From contig DATLUA010000001.1 of the NCBI GenBank assembly GCA_035533295.1, positions 1-57,999 on the forward strand: a stretch of DNA of 57,999 bases. Direction: 5' to 3'. Under the pieces are notes generated by a model, which saw only the letters and a program-made list of their open reading frames with translations, did not search any database and was not told the origin of the DNA. This stretch comes from JAGWJU01 sp035533295 (GTDB taxonomy: Bacteria > Elusimicrobiota > Elusimicrobia > UBA1565 > UBA9628). The translations under genes were made by a program, and so were the position numbers. Positions 41,412 through 50,605 of this stretch are shown here, piece after piece. Every line of letters starts with the position of its first letter. The stretch's first letter is position 1.

Positions 41412-42120
41412 CCCAGGAATACCCCTTGCCGTAAATGGTGCGGATGCGGCGGCCCTCCGGCGCCAGTTTCCCCCGCAGCGACTCGATGTGCTTGTCCACG
41501 CTGCTGATGCGAATGCCGGAATCGGCGTCGCGCGCGATCAAATCCCGGAGCATCCCTCGCTCGACGGGCGCAGGCGCCCGGGAAAACAGCGCCTCCAAGA
41601 CGACGCATTCCGAAGGCGTCAGAAAAACCAAAGGTTCCCATCGCGCGCCGTCCGCGCGGCGATACACCCGCCGCAGAGGCACGTTGAGCCTCAAATTTTT
41701 CCCGCCTTTGACGAACCGCTTGGCATCCGGCCGCGAAGCCTTGCCCGCCCCGATGCGCCTGAGGTGAGCCCTGATCTTGGCGCGCACCAAGTCCGGAGGA
41801 AAGGACTGCGAAAAATAATCATCGGCGCCGGCTTCCAGCATCTCCACAATGCGGGAATTATCCAGAAACGCGAAGGAAGTCAGGATGAAAGACGTCTTAG
41901 GATAAATGGCTTTTAAGCGCCGCAAAAAATCAGCCTGCGGCTCCGTCAGGCAGGCGTAATCGAGAAGGACAAGGTCGGGCCGCGGCGCCTGTTCTTCCCC
42001 CGCGAACCTGAATTTCTCCAAATCCCGCACGGCCGCCGAACACTCGTGATCGAAGAGCTTGGCCCAGCGACGGGCCAAAAGCGGTGTCCGGCTGACGATG
42101 AACAGGGACGCTCGCGCCAT
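41404..42120 (-). CDS. OmpR-like winged-helix regulator with degenerate receiver
   Basis: The 238-residue protein has a receiver-like N-terminus, SLFIVSRTPLLARRWAKLFD, in which the usual acidic Mg-binding pair is missing. The phospho-acceptor position is kept (PDLVLLDYACLTEPQ), and GADDYFSQSF replaces the usual lysine. Residues 140-238 form a winged helix (VFLTPSECVVLEALFSRAPA ... SSVDKHIESLRGKLAPEGRR) ending IRTIYGKGYSWDE, typical of OmpR/PhoB DNA-binding domains. It may therefore work without classical phosphorylation. It is divergent from the giant gene and may control it through the palindrome at 42191. Confidence 0.9.
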   Translation of the reverse strand: MARASLFIVSRTPLLARRWAKLFDHECSAAVRDLEKFRFAGEEQAPRPDLVLLDYACLTEPQADFLRRLKAIYPKTSFILTSFAFLDNSRIVEMLEAGADDYFSQSFPPDLVRAKIRAHLRRIGAGKASRPDAKRFVKGGKNLRLNVPLRRVYRRADGARWEPLVFLTPSECVVLEALFSRAPAPVERGMLRDLIARDADSGIRISSVDKHIESLRGKLAPEGRRIRTIYGKGYSWDE

Positions 42121-42190
42121 GTCGTTTTCTATCGGCAGTGGCGATCATATCAAATTCGCAGGATTCGTCTAATTGCGTCAAACTGTCAAA

Positions 42191-42206
42191 AAATAAGGGC
42201 TTATTT
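42191..42206. promoter_or_regulatory. Palindrome AAATAAG-GG-CTTATTT between divergent regulator and giant gene
   Basis: The 16-base symmetric site lies 71 bases before the regulator start and 66 before the giant gene. It is in the right place for a regulator binding between divergent promoters; a likely -10 (TATACT, 42257-42262) for the giant gene lies downstream. Confidence 0.5.
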
Positions 42207-42271
42207 GTTCTTGCGGAACTTCGCGATTCCTTCGTGATTGGGCGCAACTCCCTCTATATACTAACGTTAAT

Positions 42272-45200
42272 ATGAAAAAGGCGGCTTCCGCACTCATTTT
42301 CGCGCTGGCTGCCGTTTTTTTTTCCTCCACCGCAGTCTGGGCCCAAGCCGCCATAAGCGTCACTCCTCTCGACGCCTCTTCCACCACTTGGACCAATAAT
42401 CCCATCTTCGTTTTCGGCGCAAATTTTGGCTTGAACAACGTCGCCTCCGCGTGCGCCCGCTGGGACAACAGCCCGACCTACGCGTTCAACGGCGCAGACA
42501 CCGGGCTCTCCTGCGGCGCGGGCGAAACATCCTGGACCTCCGGCACTCAAAGCGAGAACGCCGTCTCCGAAGGACAGTGGTATTTCCACGCCGAGGGCTT
42601 TGATTCCGGAGGCGCCGCCGGAACCCAGGAGGACATCGGACCCTTCGGCTACGATGTGACGGCTCCCGCAGCGTCTAATTTCGTCACGATTAGTTCCACG
42701 GGAGGGCTCCAGGGCGAGGGCAGCTTTAGCAACGCGGCTTCCGTTCCTGCGGAAATAACGCTCCAAGACTCGGGCGCGGGACTGGCCGTCTCGACCTACG
42801 CGGTGAGCTTTCTCGGCGACGGGCACGATGACCCGCAGACGACCTCGGGCTACGGGGTCATTTATTCCACGGACGCGGGCAATACCTGGATAGATGATGC
42901 CTCCACCGCCGCGGTCGGCTCCGTGGGTGGCAGCATCACCTCCATGGCCGTGTTTAACGGAAAAATTTACGCCGGAGACAGCAACGGAAACATCTACGTC
43001 AGCGCGGACGGCACGCATTGGGGAAATTCCATCGGCGGACCGGTGGCGGCGGACATCACTTCTCTCGCCGTATTCAACAAGCAACTCTACGCCGGAGACA
43101 ATGGCGGCAACGTCTACGCCTACAACGGGACCGCTTGGAGTTCGGGCGCGAGCATCGGGCTTCCCTATCCAGTCAGCAGCTTGACCGTTTTCAACAATCA
43201 ATTGATAGCGGCCTCGTCCGAAACTGTCTCCGTCAGCGCGGATGGAACGACTTGGAATGCCGTTCCGGCGATCACATCCTCCCAATACGGCATTACGGCT
43301 CTAAGCGCCTACAAGGGCAAACTTTACGCTTTGGATGCAGGAAGCCCCACCAGCGTGGGTCTCCATGTCAGCACGGATGGGTTTTCTTGGAGCTTGGCGA
43401 CCTCGAATCTTGCCGCTGTAGTCGATCCCCCCACCCTCGCCGTGTTCAACGGCGAATTTTATGTTGGGTCCGCAGGTTCCGACAGCGCTGCAGCCAGCTC
43501 GAATGGAACCTCTTGGAGCGGGATAGGGCTGGGCGACCATGTATACAGTTTCACTGTTTTCAACGGCAAACTTTACGCCACGGGCAGCAATGAAATTTAT
43601 GTCCTGCTTCCTGGGACCGTTTCCTTCGTCCCGGTTTTTAACGGCATAGGCCCTGCCGGCGTCATGGCCGCCTTCAACGGCCGGCTTTACGCTGGAGACA
43701 ACACGGGAAAAATTTACCAGCTCACGCCCAACACCGCATCCCTCTCGGGTTCGGATGGAACGGCTTCGGCGCAAACTCTTTCCGCGGCCCTCAACAATCT
43801 CGCGAACTCGACCAACACCGTTACCTGCGGCGGCTCTTTCCCGTGCAACGCCACCAACCAAGTCATCTTCACCGGATCGGATCGGGCGGGCAACGCGGTC
43901 GCGCCCGGCCCTTACGCAGTCTTGGTGGATATTCCGGTCGGCCTGGCCATCTCCACGCCGACATACCCCGACGGCAACACCAACGTTCAGCCGAACTTCG
44001 ACTGGCAGGGCCCGAGCACGTCCGTGGTGGCGGGCCTCTCGGCCGGAGCCGACTACGAACTCCAGGTTTCCAAGGGAGATTCCGGTTTCGGCGCGGGGAA
44101 CATCGTCATTGATGTTTCTACCCCCGCCGTGGTTAATTCCACGATGGCGCCCACGGCCGACGGCGCCTATCTTTACAGCGGAAGCCTCTCCGACGCCACC
44201 ACATATTATTGGCGCGTGAGGACAATCGACGGCAATAACGCGCCCTCCCCCTGGTCCACGGCAGCGAGTTTCGCGACGGATTTCGCCAAGCCCGCCGCCT
44301 CAGGTTTTGAGAGCGTCGGTTCGGCCGGGCAAGTCGGCGAGAGCCAGTTCAACAGCCTGACCAAAAACGTGACGGCGCAAATCACGCTGCAGGACTCCGG
44401 GACGGGATTGGCGGTGTCGACCGATGCATTAAACTTCGCCGGCGACGGGCACGATGATCCTCAGGCGACATCGGGGTTCGGAGTCATGTATTCGACGGAC
44501 GCGGGGCAGAGTTGGATCGACGATTCGGCGACCTCGACCGTCAATGGCGGAGTTCCCGTGGGAAGCAAAATCATGTCACTGGCCCAATTTGACGGGAGCC
44601 TCTACGCGGGGGATTGGGCCAACGGCAAGATATACGACAGCGCGGACGGGAATTCCTGGAGCGCCACCGATGGAGGAGTCGCGGTCGGCGTCCACATCAG
44701 GCCGCTTGCCGTATTCAACGGCAAGCTCTACGCCGGAGACGCCAGCAACGGGAATATTTACGCCAGCGCGAACGGCAATTCCTGGATCACCGTCAACGGC
44801 GGCGCGGCCGTGGGAAGCAGCATCCAGGCCCTGGCAAAGTTCAACGGACGGCTTTACGCGGGAGATTTCACCAACGGGAATATCTACGTCAGCGCGGATG
44901 GAAATTCATGGACCATGGCCGCATCGCAATCGGCTTTGGGAAGCGGCAGCATCCTTGCCTTGGCTTCATTCAACGGAAAGCTCTATGCCGGAGACGCCGG
45001 CAATGGAAAGATCTACGCCAGCGCGGACGGCGAGTCCTGGAGCGCCGTCAACGGCGGCGCGACCGTGGGCTCAAGCATTTACTCCTTAGCGGCGTTCAAC
45101 GGCAAGCTCTACGCCGGGGATGAAGGCACCGGGAAAATCTACGTCAGCGCGAACGGGAATTCCTGGAGCGCCACCGACGGCGGCGCGGCCGTGGGGAGCC

Positions 45201-48200
45201 AAATCGTTTCTTTGGCCGCCTTTAACGGCAAACTCTATGCGGGGGATTTTGGCAATGGGCTTTACGTCAGCGCGGATGGGAACTCCTGGACCGCGGCCGT
45301 TTCAAGCGCGTCCATTGGAAGCCTTAACATCTACGGCTTGGCCGGCTTCAACAATAATCTTTACGTTGGAGATGACGGGAACGGCAAGATTTATCGAATC
45401 TCCCCTCTCGTCGCGACGCTCTCGGGCTCCAACGGCGCCAATTCGGCCCAAACGCTGTCCGTCTCGGGCCTAGATCTCGCTGACTCGACAAATACGGCCA
45501 CCTGCGGCGGCGTCTCCCCGTGCGGCGCCACAAACCAAATCGTCTTCACCGGTTCGGACATGGCGGGCAACGTGGCGACGGCCGGACCCTACGCCATCCT
45601 GGTGGACACGTCTCTCGCCACGGCCATTTCTACTCCCACTTACCCCGCGGGCAATATCAATGTCCAGCCTAATTTCGATTGGATTGGAGCGGCCACCGCG
45701 ACCATCGCGGGAATCGCCAGCCCTTCCTATATACTGCAAGTCTCCAAGGGAGACCCAAATTTCGGCGCGGGGAACATCGTCATCTCCATCTCCACCCCGG
45801 CGGTCATCGCTTCGACCATGTCTTCGAGCGCGGACGGGGTATATCTCTCCACCTTCACCTTGGCCGGCAACGCGGCCTATTACTGGCGCGTGGCGGTCGG
45901 AAACGGTCTTCTTGGCGACCAAGGGCTCTGGTCCCAGACGGCCAGTTTCACCGCGGATTTCGCTTCTCCGACCGCCTCCGCGTTTTACAGCGTCGGCAAT
46001 CAGGGCCTCCTAAGCGAAAGCCAATTCAACAATCTTAGTCAAGGCGTGACCGTTGAGATGACGCTCCAGGACTCCGGCACGGGGCTGGCTGTTTCGACCG
46101 GCGCCCTGCCTTTCGCGGGCGACGGCCACGACGACCCGCAGTTCGCCTCCGGCTACGGCGTCATGTATTCGACCGACGCCGGAGCGCACTGGATCGATGA
46201 TTCAACCGCCGCCGTTACCGATGGAGGAGCGGCCGTTGGAAACAAAATCTATTCCATGGCAGTTTTTAAAGGCAATCTCTACGCGGGAGATCAGAGCGGC
46301 CATGTTTACGTGAGCGCCAATGGCAACACATGGACCGCCACAAACGGCGGAGCCGGTATAGGCGGCACTATCGCGGCTATGACGATATTCAACGGCAGCC
46401 TCTATGCGGCAGACACCACTGGCCGCGTCTACTCGAGCGCAAACGGAAACAACTGGAGCAGCGGCGTGACGGTCGGGGCCGACATCCGCGCTCTGTCCGT
46501 GTTCAACGGCAAGCTCTACGCCGGAGACTACAGCGCGAGCGGCCACGTCTACGCCAGCACCGATGGAAACATCTGGACCGCGAGCAACAATGGGAACGCT
46601 ATTGGAAGCGGCATCCAATCCTTGGCCGCATTCAACGGCAAGCTCTACGCCGCAGACAATAGCGGCCATATCTATATCAGCGCGAATGGGAACGACTGGA
46701 TCGCCGCCAACGGCGGCATAGGGCTTGCCGGAACCATCCAGGCCCTAAGCGTCTACGATGGCAAGCTCTATGCCGCCGGCGGTTCTCCTCCGGATATTTT
46801 TGCGAGCTCTGACGGCAGCAGTTGGTCCGCCACCAATGGAGGGAGTGCCGTTGGAAACAGCATTGCAGCTCTCGCCGAATTTAACGGCAAGCTTTATGCC
46901 GGAGACTCCGGAAACGGAAACGTCTACGTAAGCGTGGACGGAAATAATTGGACGATTGACAACGGTGGAGCATCCGTGGGAACTGATATCGATGCGCTTG
47001 CCGCGTTCAATGGGAAGCTTTACGCCGGAGACTACAACAGCGGCGATGTTTACCAAATCGTGCCCGTCGCGGTCTCACTTCCAGGCTCCGACGGCTCAAC
47101 TTCAACGCAGACCTTCTCTGCTACGAGCCTTAATCTTGCGCCCTCGACCAGCACGACCATCTGCGGCGGCGTTTCCCCTTGCGGCGCCACCAACCAAGTC
47201 ATCTTCACAGCCTCCGATTTGGCGGGAAACATCGTCAAATCCGGGCCTTGGGCGGTTCTGGTGACGACCATCCCCACCGTCCAAGCCGTTTTCGCCAACG
47301 CCGCGCCGGCGACTTCCGCCCAGGGCTCGCAAACCGCGTTCGTGCGCGTCCAGCTAACCGCCGCGGCGGGAAGCGCGCCCTGGTCGATCTTGGTCGTCTC
47401 GGGGCTGGGCACGAACTTAGCCTCGGACGTGGACGGCGTCTCGGTCTGGCGCGATGCCAACGGCGACGGCGTCTTTGAGCCCGGGTCGGACGTTCAAATT
47501 TCCAATTCCGGGCAAAACTTCGCCGCAGGCATCGCCACGGTGACTTTTACATCGAGCGAGAATCTCACCACGACGCCCAAAAACTACTTCGTCGTCTTCA
47601 ATATAGATCCGCAAGCTCTCGGGGGAGACGATCTTCAGGCCGAAATTTCCAGCACGACGGCATTTAATTTTTCCGGACAGAACTGGAACGTGCAGACCTC
47701 GACCACCCTGCCGTTCATTTCCAGTCAGACCGTCATCACCGCATCGACCGCGACCGCCACTCTAACGCCCTACAGCGATGCTCCGACCGCGGCGTCTCCA
47801 GGGCAAAACAACGTTCCCGTTCTGAGAATCACGGGCCAAACCGGAAGCGGGACCGTGCAGATTTCCAGCGTCGTCTTTCATCTGACGGGCGACGCGCCAT
47901 CCAATGCCGTTTCTTCCATCGCGCTTTACCGCGACGCCAACGGCGACGGCGTTTTCGAATCGGGCGTGGATTCCCTGGTCTCCAGCGGCCTTGACGATTT
48001 CGTCAACGGCGTCTCGACCGTGGCCTTTGCCGCGAGCGCCTCATCGGCCACCGTAGGCAGCAGCCCCGCAATCTTCTTCGCGGTTGTGAATCTCTCCGGG
48101 GGCGCGCCCATCGGCGACACGCTCGGACTCCAGCTTGACACCACATCCGACGTCGCGCTCTCCAACTCGTCGAACACGGTGACGTTCTCGACCCAGCCTT

Positions 48201-50605
48201 TCGCGTCCGGCACTTTCCCCATCGAGCTCGCGAACACCCTAACGGTCTCCCCCGAATGGGAGACGCCGGCCCAACTCTCCGAGGGCGGCGAATACGCGGT
48301 GCTTAAGGCGACGCTGACGGTGGACTCGGGGCAGATGACCATCACGCAGATTGCCGTGCGCCGCAGCGGAAGCGGGTTGGATTCGGATGTGTCCGCGGTG
48401 AAGGTTTACCAGGACCCCAGCCCACCTGAGGCCTTTAACCCCGTCACCTTCAATCTGCTGGGCCAGGGCACCTTTTCGGGAGGCTTGGCCGACATCAGCC
48501 TCAACCGAACATTAGCCGCGTCCACGACCTACGTCTATTACATTTCCTACGCTCTGAGCCCGACGGCCCAAGCCGGGGACACCCTAGCCGCCAATCTTTC
48601 GGCGACTTCCGCCATCACCATCACCAACCCTATCGGCACGGTGGCGGGGCCGTTTCCCTTCGTCTCAAGCACCGGAACCATCGTCGCCACCGAAGCCGGC
48701 TTAAACGTTTCCGGGCAAGACGCAACGCCGGGGAGCTTGCCCCAGGGCGCGACCGCCGTGCAGATGCTCAATCTCCAAGTCAACACCACGCAATACGAGC
48801 TCGCCCTGCAGGGCTTGACCGTCAACGCGCTGGGCACGGCCGCGGATTCCGACGTTACGGAGCTTCGGCTTTATGAAGACAATGTCGGCAACGGCGTGTT
48901 AAACGTTTCCTCCGACACTGAGCTGGCTTCGCTAAGCTCTCCTTTTCACAGCGGCGTCGCGTTCCTGAGCTTGGGGACGCCCATGACCGTCGGCCAGGCG
49001 AAAACAGGCCTTATCTTGGCCGTCGATATCAGTTCCACGGCGAATTATAACGCGGACCTGGGCCTCTCGGTTTCGAGCGCGAGTTCGGTTTCAGTCAATG
49101 CGCCCAATTTCATCGTCAACTCCGGCTTTCCGTTCGATTCCAGCGTCATTCCGATCTCCAAGTCTCCCGACGTATTGAGCGTGCTGCCAGAAAATCTCAT
49201 CTCCTCCGGCGTCATCCAGGGTGTCGAAACTCCGGTCATGAAAATCACGGCTCGGGCCAGCCCGGTCTTTTCGGTTTGGAAGCAGGCGAACTTCACCCGT
49301 CTGGGCACCTTGCCGGACGCGGGCGTGGCCGCCGTCAAAGTTTATCTCGACACGAATAATAACGGCGTGTGGGACGGCTCGGATGTGTTTATTGGAAGCG
49401 CCGCCGTCGTTTCGGGGGTGGCCGACGTCCAGTTTTCCTCGGCCCAAACGGTCGGCGTGTCTTCCAGCGTGTATTTCGTCACCTTGACGCCTACTGCCAA
49501 CGCCGCCATCGGGGACACCGTGGGCCTGGCCCTTTCTGGAGCCTCGCAACTCTCCGTCCTGTCTCCCGACTCGGTCTCCGGAGCGAATCTCCCTTTCCAA
49601 ACGGCGCTGGCCCAAGTCCTTGACGGCCGCACGCCCGAAACGCCCTCGGTGACTCTGCCCACCGGCCAATATGATGGAACTTTCGATTCTCTTTCCTTTG
49701 TATGGACCTCGACCGTCGCTCTGGGCTCCATCAATTCCGCGTCCTACGCCATCGGCACCACTCCGGGTGGAACCGACATCCGCGCATTTACGCCGATTGT
49801 CCCCGCTTCATCCACCACCTACACCGCGACGGGCCTGCTGTTGTTCACCGGCACCAGCTACTACGTCTCCGTGAAAGTCGGTTCAAGCCTTGGGTATACA
49901 AGCCCCACCGGTGAAAGCGCCGGGCAGCTCGTGGACACCACGCTGCCGGCTGCTCCCACGCCTTTGTCCATCACGCCGGGGCAGACCACGGTTATCGCCT
50001 CCTGGCCTTCGGCGTCGGCCGGACCCTCTGGGATCAGAGGATATCTTCTGCAGTACATGAATCTCGACTCTCCCGTCTGGCACAACGCCAAGACCGGAGC
50101 GCAGACCGCCCAAGGCCTGGACGCTGCGGGCGAATTGACTCCCCAGGGCATCGATCTGTCCACCCCAAGCCTGGTCACGCCGCCGGTCGGGATCGAGAAC
50201 CTGCCCGCCGGCACCTATCTTTTCGAAGTGCAGAGCGTGAGCGGCGCGGGACTTTTAAGCGCGGCGTCGACCCCAATTCGCGCGCTGGTGGGCTCGACGC
50301 CGGGATCGGATTTTTCCGGGCTCTCCTCCTATCCCAACCCCTTCGACTCCCGTAGCGGGCAAGCCACCATCGTCTACGACCTGACGGCGAACGAAGACGT
50401 CACCATCAAGATTTTCGACGTTTTCGGCGGGCTGGTCCGCGACATGCATTTCAGCGCCGGAGAAAACGGCGGACTGCAGGGGACCAACAGCGTCACCTGG
50501 GACGGAGCCGACGGGACCGGGCGTAAAGTGTCCAAGGGCATCTACATCGCAGTCTTCCAATCCGGCGGCGGGAAGACGACGTATAAAATCGGGGTGATCC
50601 ACTGA
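42272..50605 (+). CDS. Giant secreted protein (2777 aa): three seven-bladed propellers, Ig/FN3-like domains, FlgD-like C-terminus
   Basis: A signal peptide (MKKAASALIFALAAVFFSST, ending VWAQA) precedes three long super-repeats that begin near 42658, 44275 and 45950. Each has a lead-in (TLQDSGTGLAVST, GDGHDDPQ, GVMYSTDAG, WIDD), then seven blades marked FNGKLYAGD...IYVSADGNSW, then an FN3-like module (TPTYPAGNINVQPNFDW). Counting the marker gives 7, 7 and 7 blades. From about residue 1660 on, repeated Ig-like modules with VWRDANGDGVFEPGSD-type loops follow. The last 95 residues match the FlgD Ig-like/T9SS-type end (IKIFDVFGGLVRDMHF, WDGADGTGRKVSKGIYIAVF). It overlaps the PorV-like gene (TGATG). 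Surface adhesion or interaction is likely. Confidence 0.9.
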   Translation: MKKAASALIFALAAVFFSSTAVWAQAAISVTPLDASSTTWTNNPIFVFGANFGLNNVASACARWDNSPTYAFNGADTGLSCGAGETSWTSGTQSENAVSEGQWYFHAEGFDSGGAAGTQEDIGPFGYDVTAPAASNFVTISSTGGLQGEGSFSNAASVPAEITLQDSGAGLAVSTYAVSFLGDGHDDPQTTSGYGVIYSTDAGNTWIDDASTAAVGSVGGSITSMAVFNGKIYAGDSNGNIYVSADGTHWGNSIGGPVAADITSLAVFNKQLYAGDNGGNVYAYNGTAWSSGASIGLPYPVSSLTVFNNQLIAASSETVSVSADGTTWNAVPAITSSQYGITALSAYKGKLYALDAGSPTSVGLHVSTDGFSWSLATSNLAAVVDPPTLAVFNGEFYVGSAGSDSAAASSNGTSWSGIGLGDHVYSFTVFNGKLYATGSNEIYVLLPGTVSFVPVFNGIGPAGVMAAFNGRLYAGDNTGKIYQLTPNTASLSGSDGTASAQTLSAALNNLANSTNTVTCGGSFPCNATNQVIFTGSDRAGNAVAPGPYAVLVDIPVGLAISTPTYPDGNTNVQPNFDWQGPSTSVVAGLSAGADYELQVSKGDSGFGAGNIVIDVSTPAVVNSTMAPTADGAYLYSGSLSDATTYYWRVRTIDGNNAPSPWSTAASFATDFAKPAASGFESVGSAGQVGESQFNSLTKNVTAQITLQDSGTGLAVSTDALNFAGDGHDDPQATSGFGVMYSTDAGQSWIDDSATSTVNGGVPVGSKIMSLAQFDGSLYAGDWANGKIYDSADGNSWSATDGGVAVGVHIRPLAVFNGKLYAGDASNGNIYASANGNSWITVNGGAAVGSSIQALAKFNGRLYAGDFTNGNIYVSADGNSWTMAASQSALGSGSILALASFNGKLYAGDAGNGKIYASADGESWSAVNGGATVGSSIYSLAAFNGKLYAGDEGTGKIYVSANGNSWSATDGGAAVGSQIVSLAAFNGKLYAGDFGNGLYVSADGNSWTAAVSSASIGSLNIYGLAGFNNNLYVGDDGNGKIYRISPLVATLSGSNGANSAQTLSVSGLDLADSTNTATCGGVSPCGATNQIVFTGSDMAGNVATAGPYAILVDTSLATAISTPTYPAGNINVQPNFDWIGAATATIAGIASPSYILQVSKGDPNFGAGNIVISISTPAVIASTMSSSADGVYLSTFTLAGNAAYYWRVAVGNGLLGDQGLWSQTASFTADFASPTASAFYSVGNQGLLSESQFNNLSQGVTVEMTLQDSGTGLAVSTGALPFAGDGHDDPQFASGYGVMYSTDAGAHWIDDSTAAVTDGGAAVGNKIYSMAVFKGNLYAGDQSGHVYVSANGNTWTATNGGAGIGGTIAAMTIFNGSLYAADTTGRVYSSANGNNWSSGVTVGADIRALSVFNGKLYAGDYSASGHVYASTDGNIWTASNNGNAIGSGIQSLAAFNGKLYAADNSGHIYISANGNDWIAANGGIGLAGTIQALSVYDGKLYAAGGSPPDIFASSDGSSWSATNGGSAVGNSIAALAEFNGKLYAGDSGNGNVYVSVDGNNWTIDNGGASVGTDIDALAAFNGKLYAGDYNSGDVYQIVPVAVSLPGSDGSTSTQTFSATSLNLAPSTSTTICGGVSPCGATNQVIFTASDLAGNIVKSGPWAVLVTTIPTVQAVFANAAPATSAQGSQTAFVRVQLTAAAGSAPWSILVVSGLGTNLASDVDGVSVWRDANGDGVFEPGSDVQISNSGQNFAAGIATVTFTSSENLTTTPKNYFVVFNIDPQALGGDDLQAEISSTTAFNFSGQNWNVQTSTTLPFISSQTVITASTATATLTPYSDAPTAASPGQNNVPVLRITGQTGSGTVQISSVVFHLTGDAPSNAVSSIALYRDANGDGVFESGVDSLVSSGLDDFVNGVSTVAFAASASSATVGSSPAIFFAVVNLSGGAPIGDTLGLQLDTTSDVALSNSSNTVTFSTQPFASGTFPIELANTLTVSPEWETPAQLSEGGEYAVLKATLTVDSGQMTITQIAVRRSGSGLDSDVSAVKVYQDPSPPEAFNPVTFNLLGQGTFSGGLADISLNRTLAASTTYVYYISYALSPTAQAGDTLAANLSATSAITITNPIGTVAGPFPFVSSTGTIVATEAGLNVSGQDATPGSLPQGATAVQMLNLQVNTTQYELALQGLTVNALGTAADSDVTELRLYEDNVGNGVLNVSSDTELASLSSPFHSGVAFLSLGTPMTVGQAKTGLILAVDISSTANYNADLGLSVSSASSVSVNAPNFIVNSGFPFDSSVIPISKSPDVLSVLPENLISSGVIQGVETPVMKITARASPVFSVWKQANFTRLGTLPDAGVAAVKVYLDTNNNGVWDGSDVFIGSAAVVSGVADVQFSSAQTVGVSSSVYFVTLTPTANAAIGDTVGLALSGASQLSVLSPDSVSGANLPFQTALAQVLDGRTPETPSVTLPTGQYDGTFDSLSFVWTSTVALGSINSASYAIGTTPGGTDIRAFTPIVPASSTTYTATGLLLFTGTSYYVSVKVGSSLGYTSPTGESAGQLVDTTLPAAPTPLSITPGQTTVIASWPSASAGPSGIRGYLLQYMNLDSPVWHNAKTGAQTAQGLDAAGELTPQGIDLSTPSLVTPPVGIENLPAGTYLFEVQSVSGAGLLSAASTPIRALVGSTPGSDFSGLSSYPNPFDSRSGQATIVYDLTANEDVTIKIFDVFGGLVRDMHFSAGENGGLQGTNSVTWDGADGTGRKVSKGIYIAVFQSGGGKTTYKIGVIH

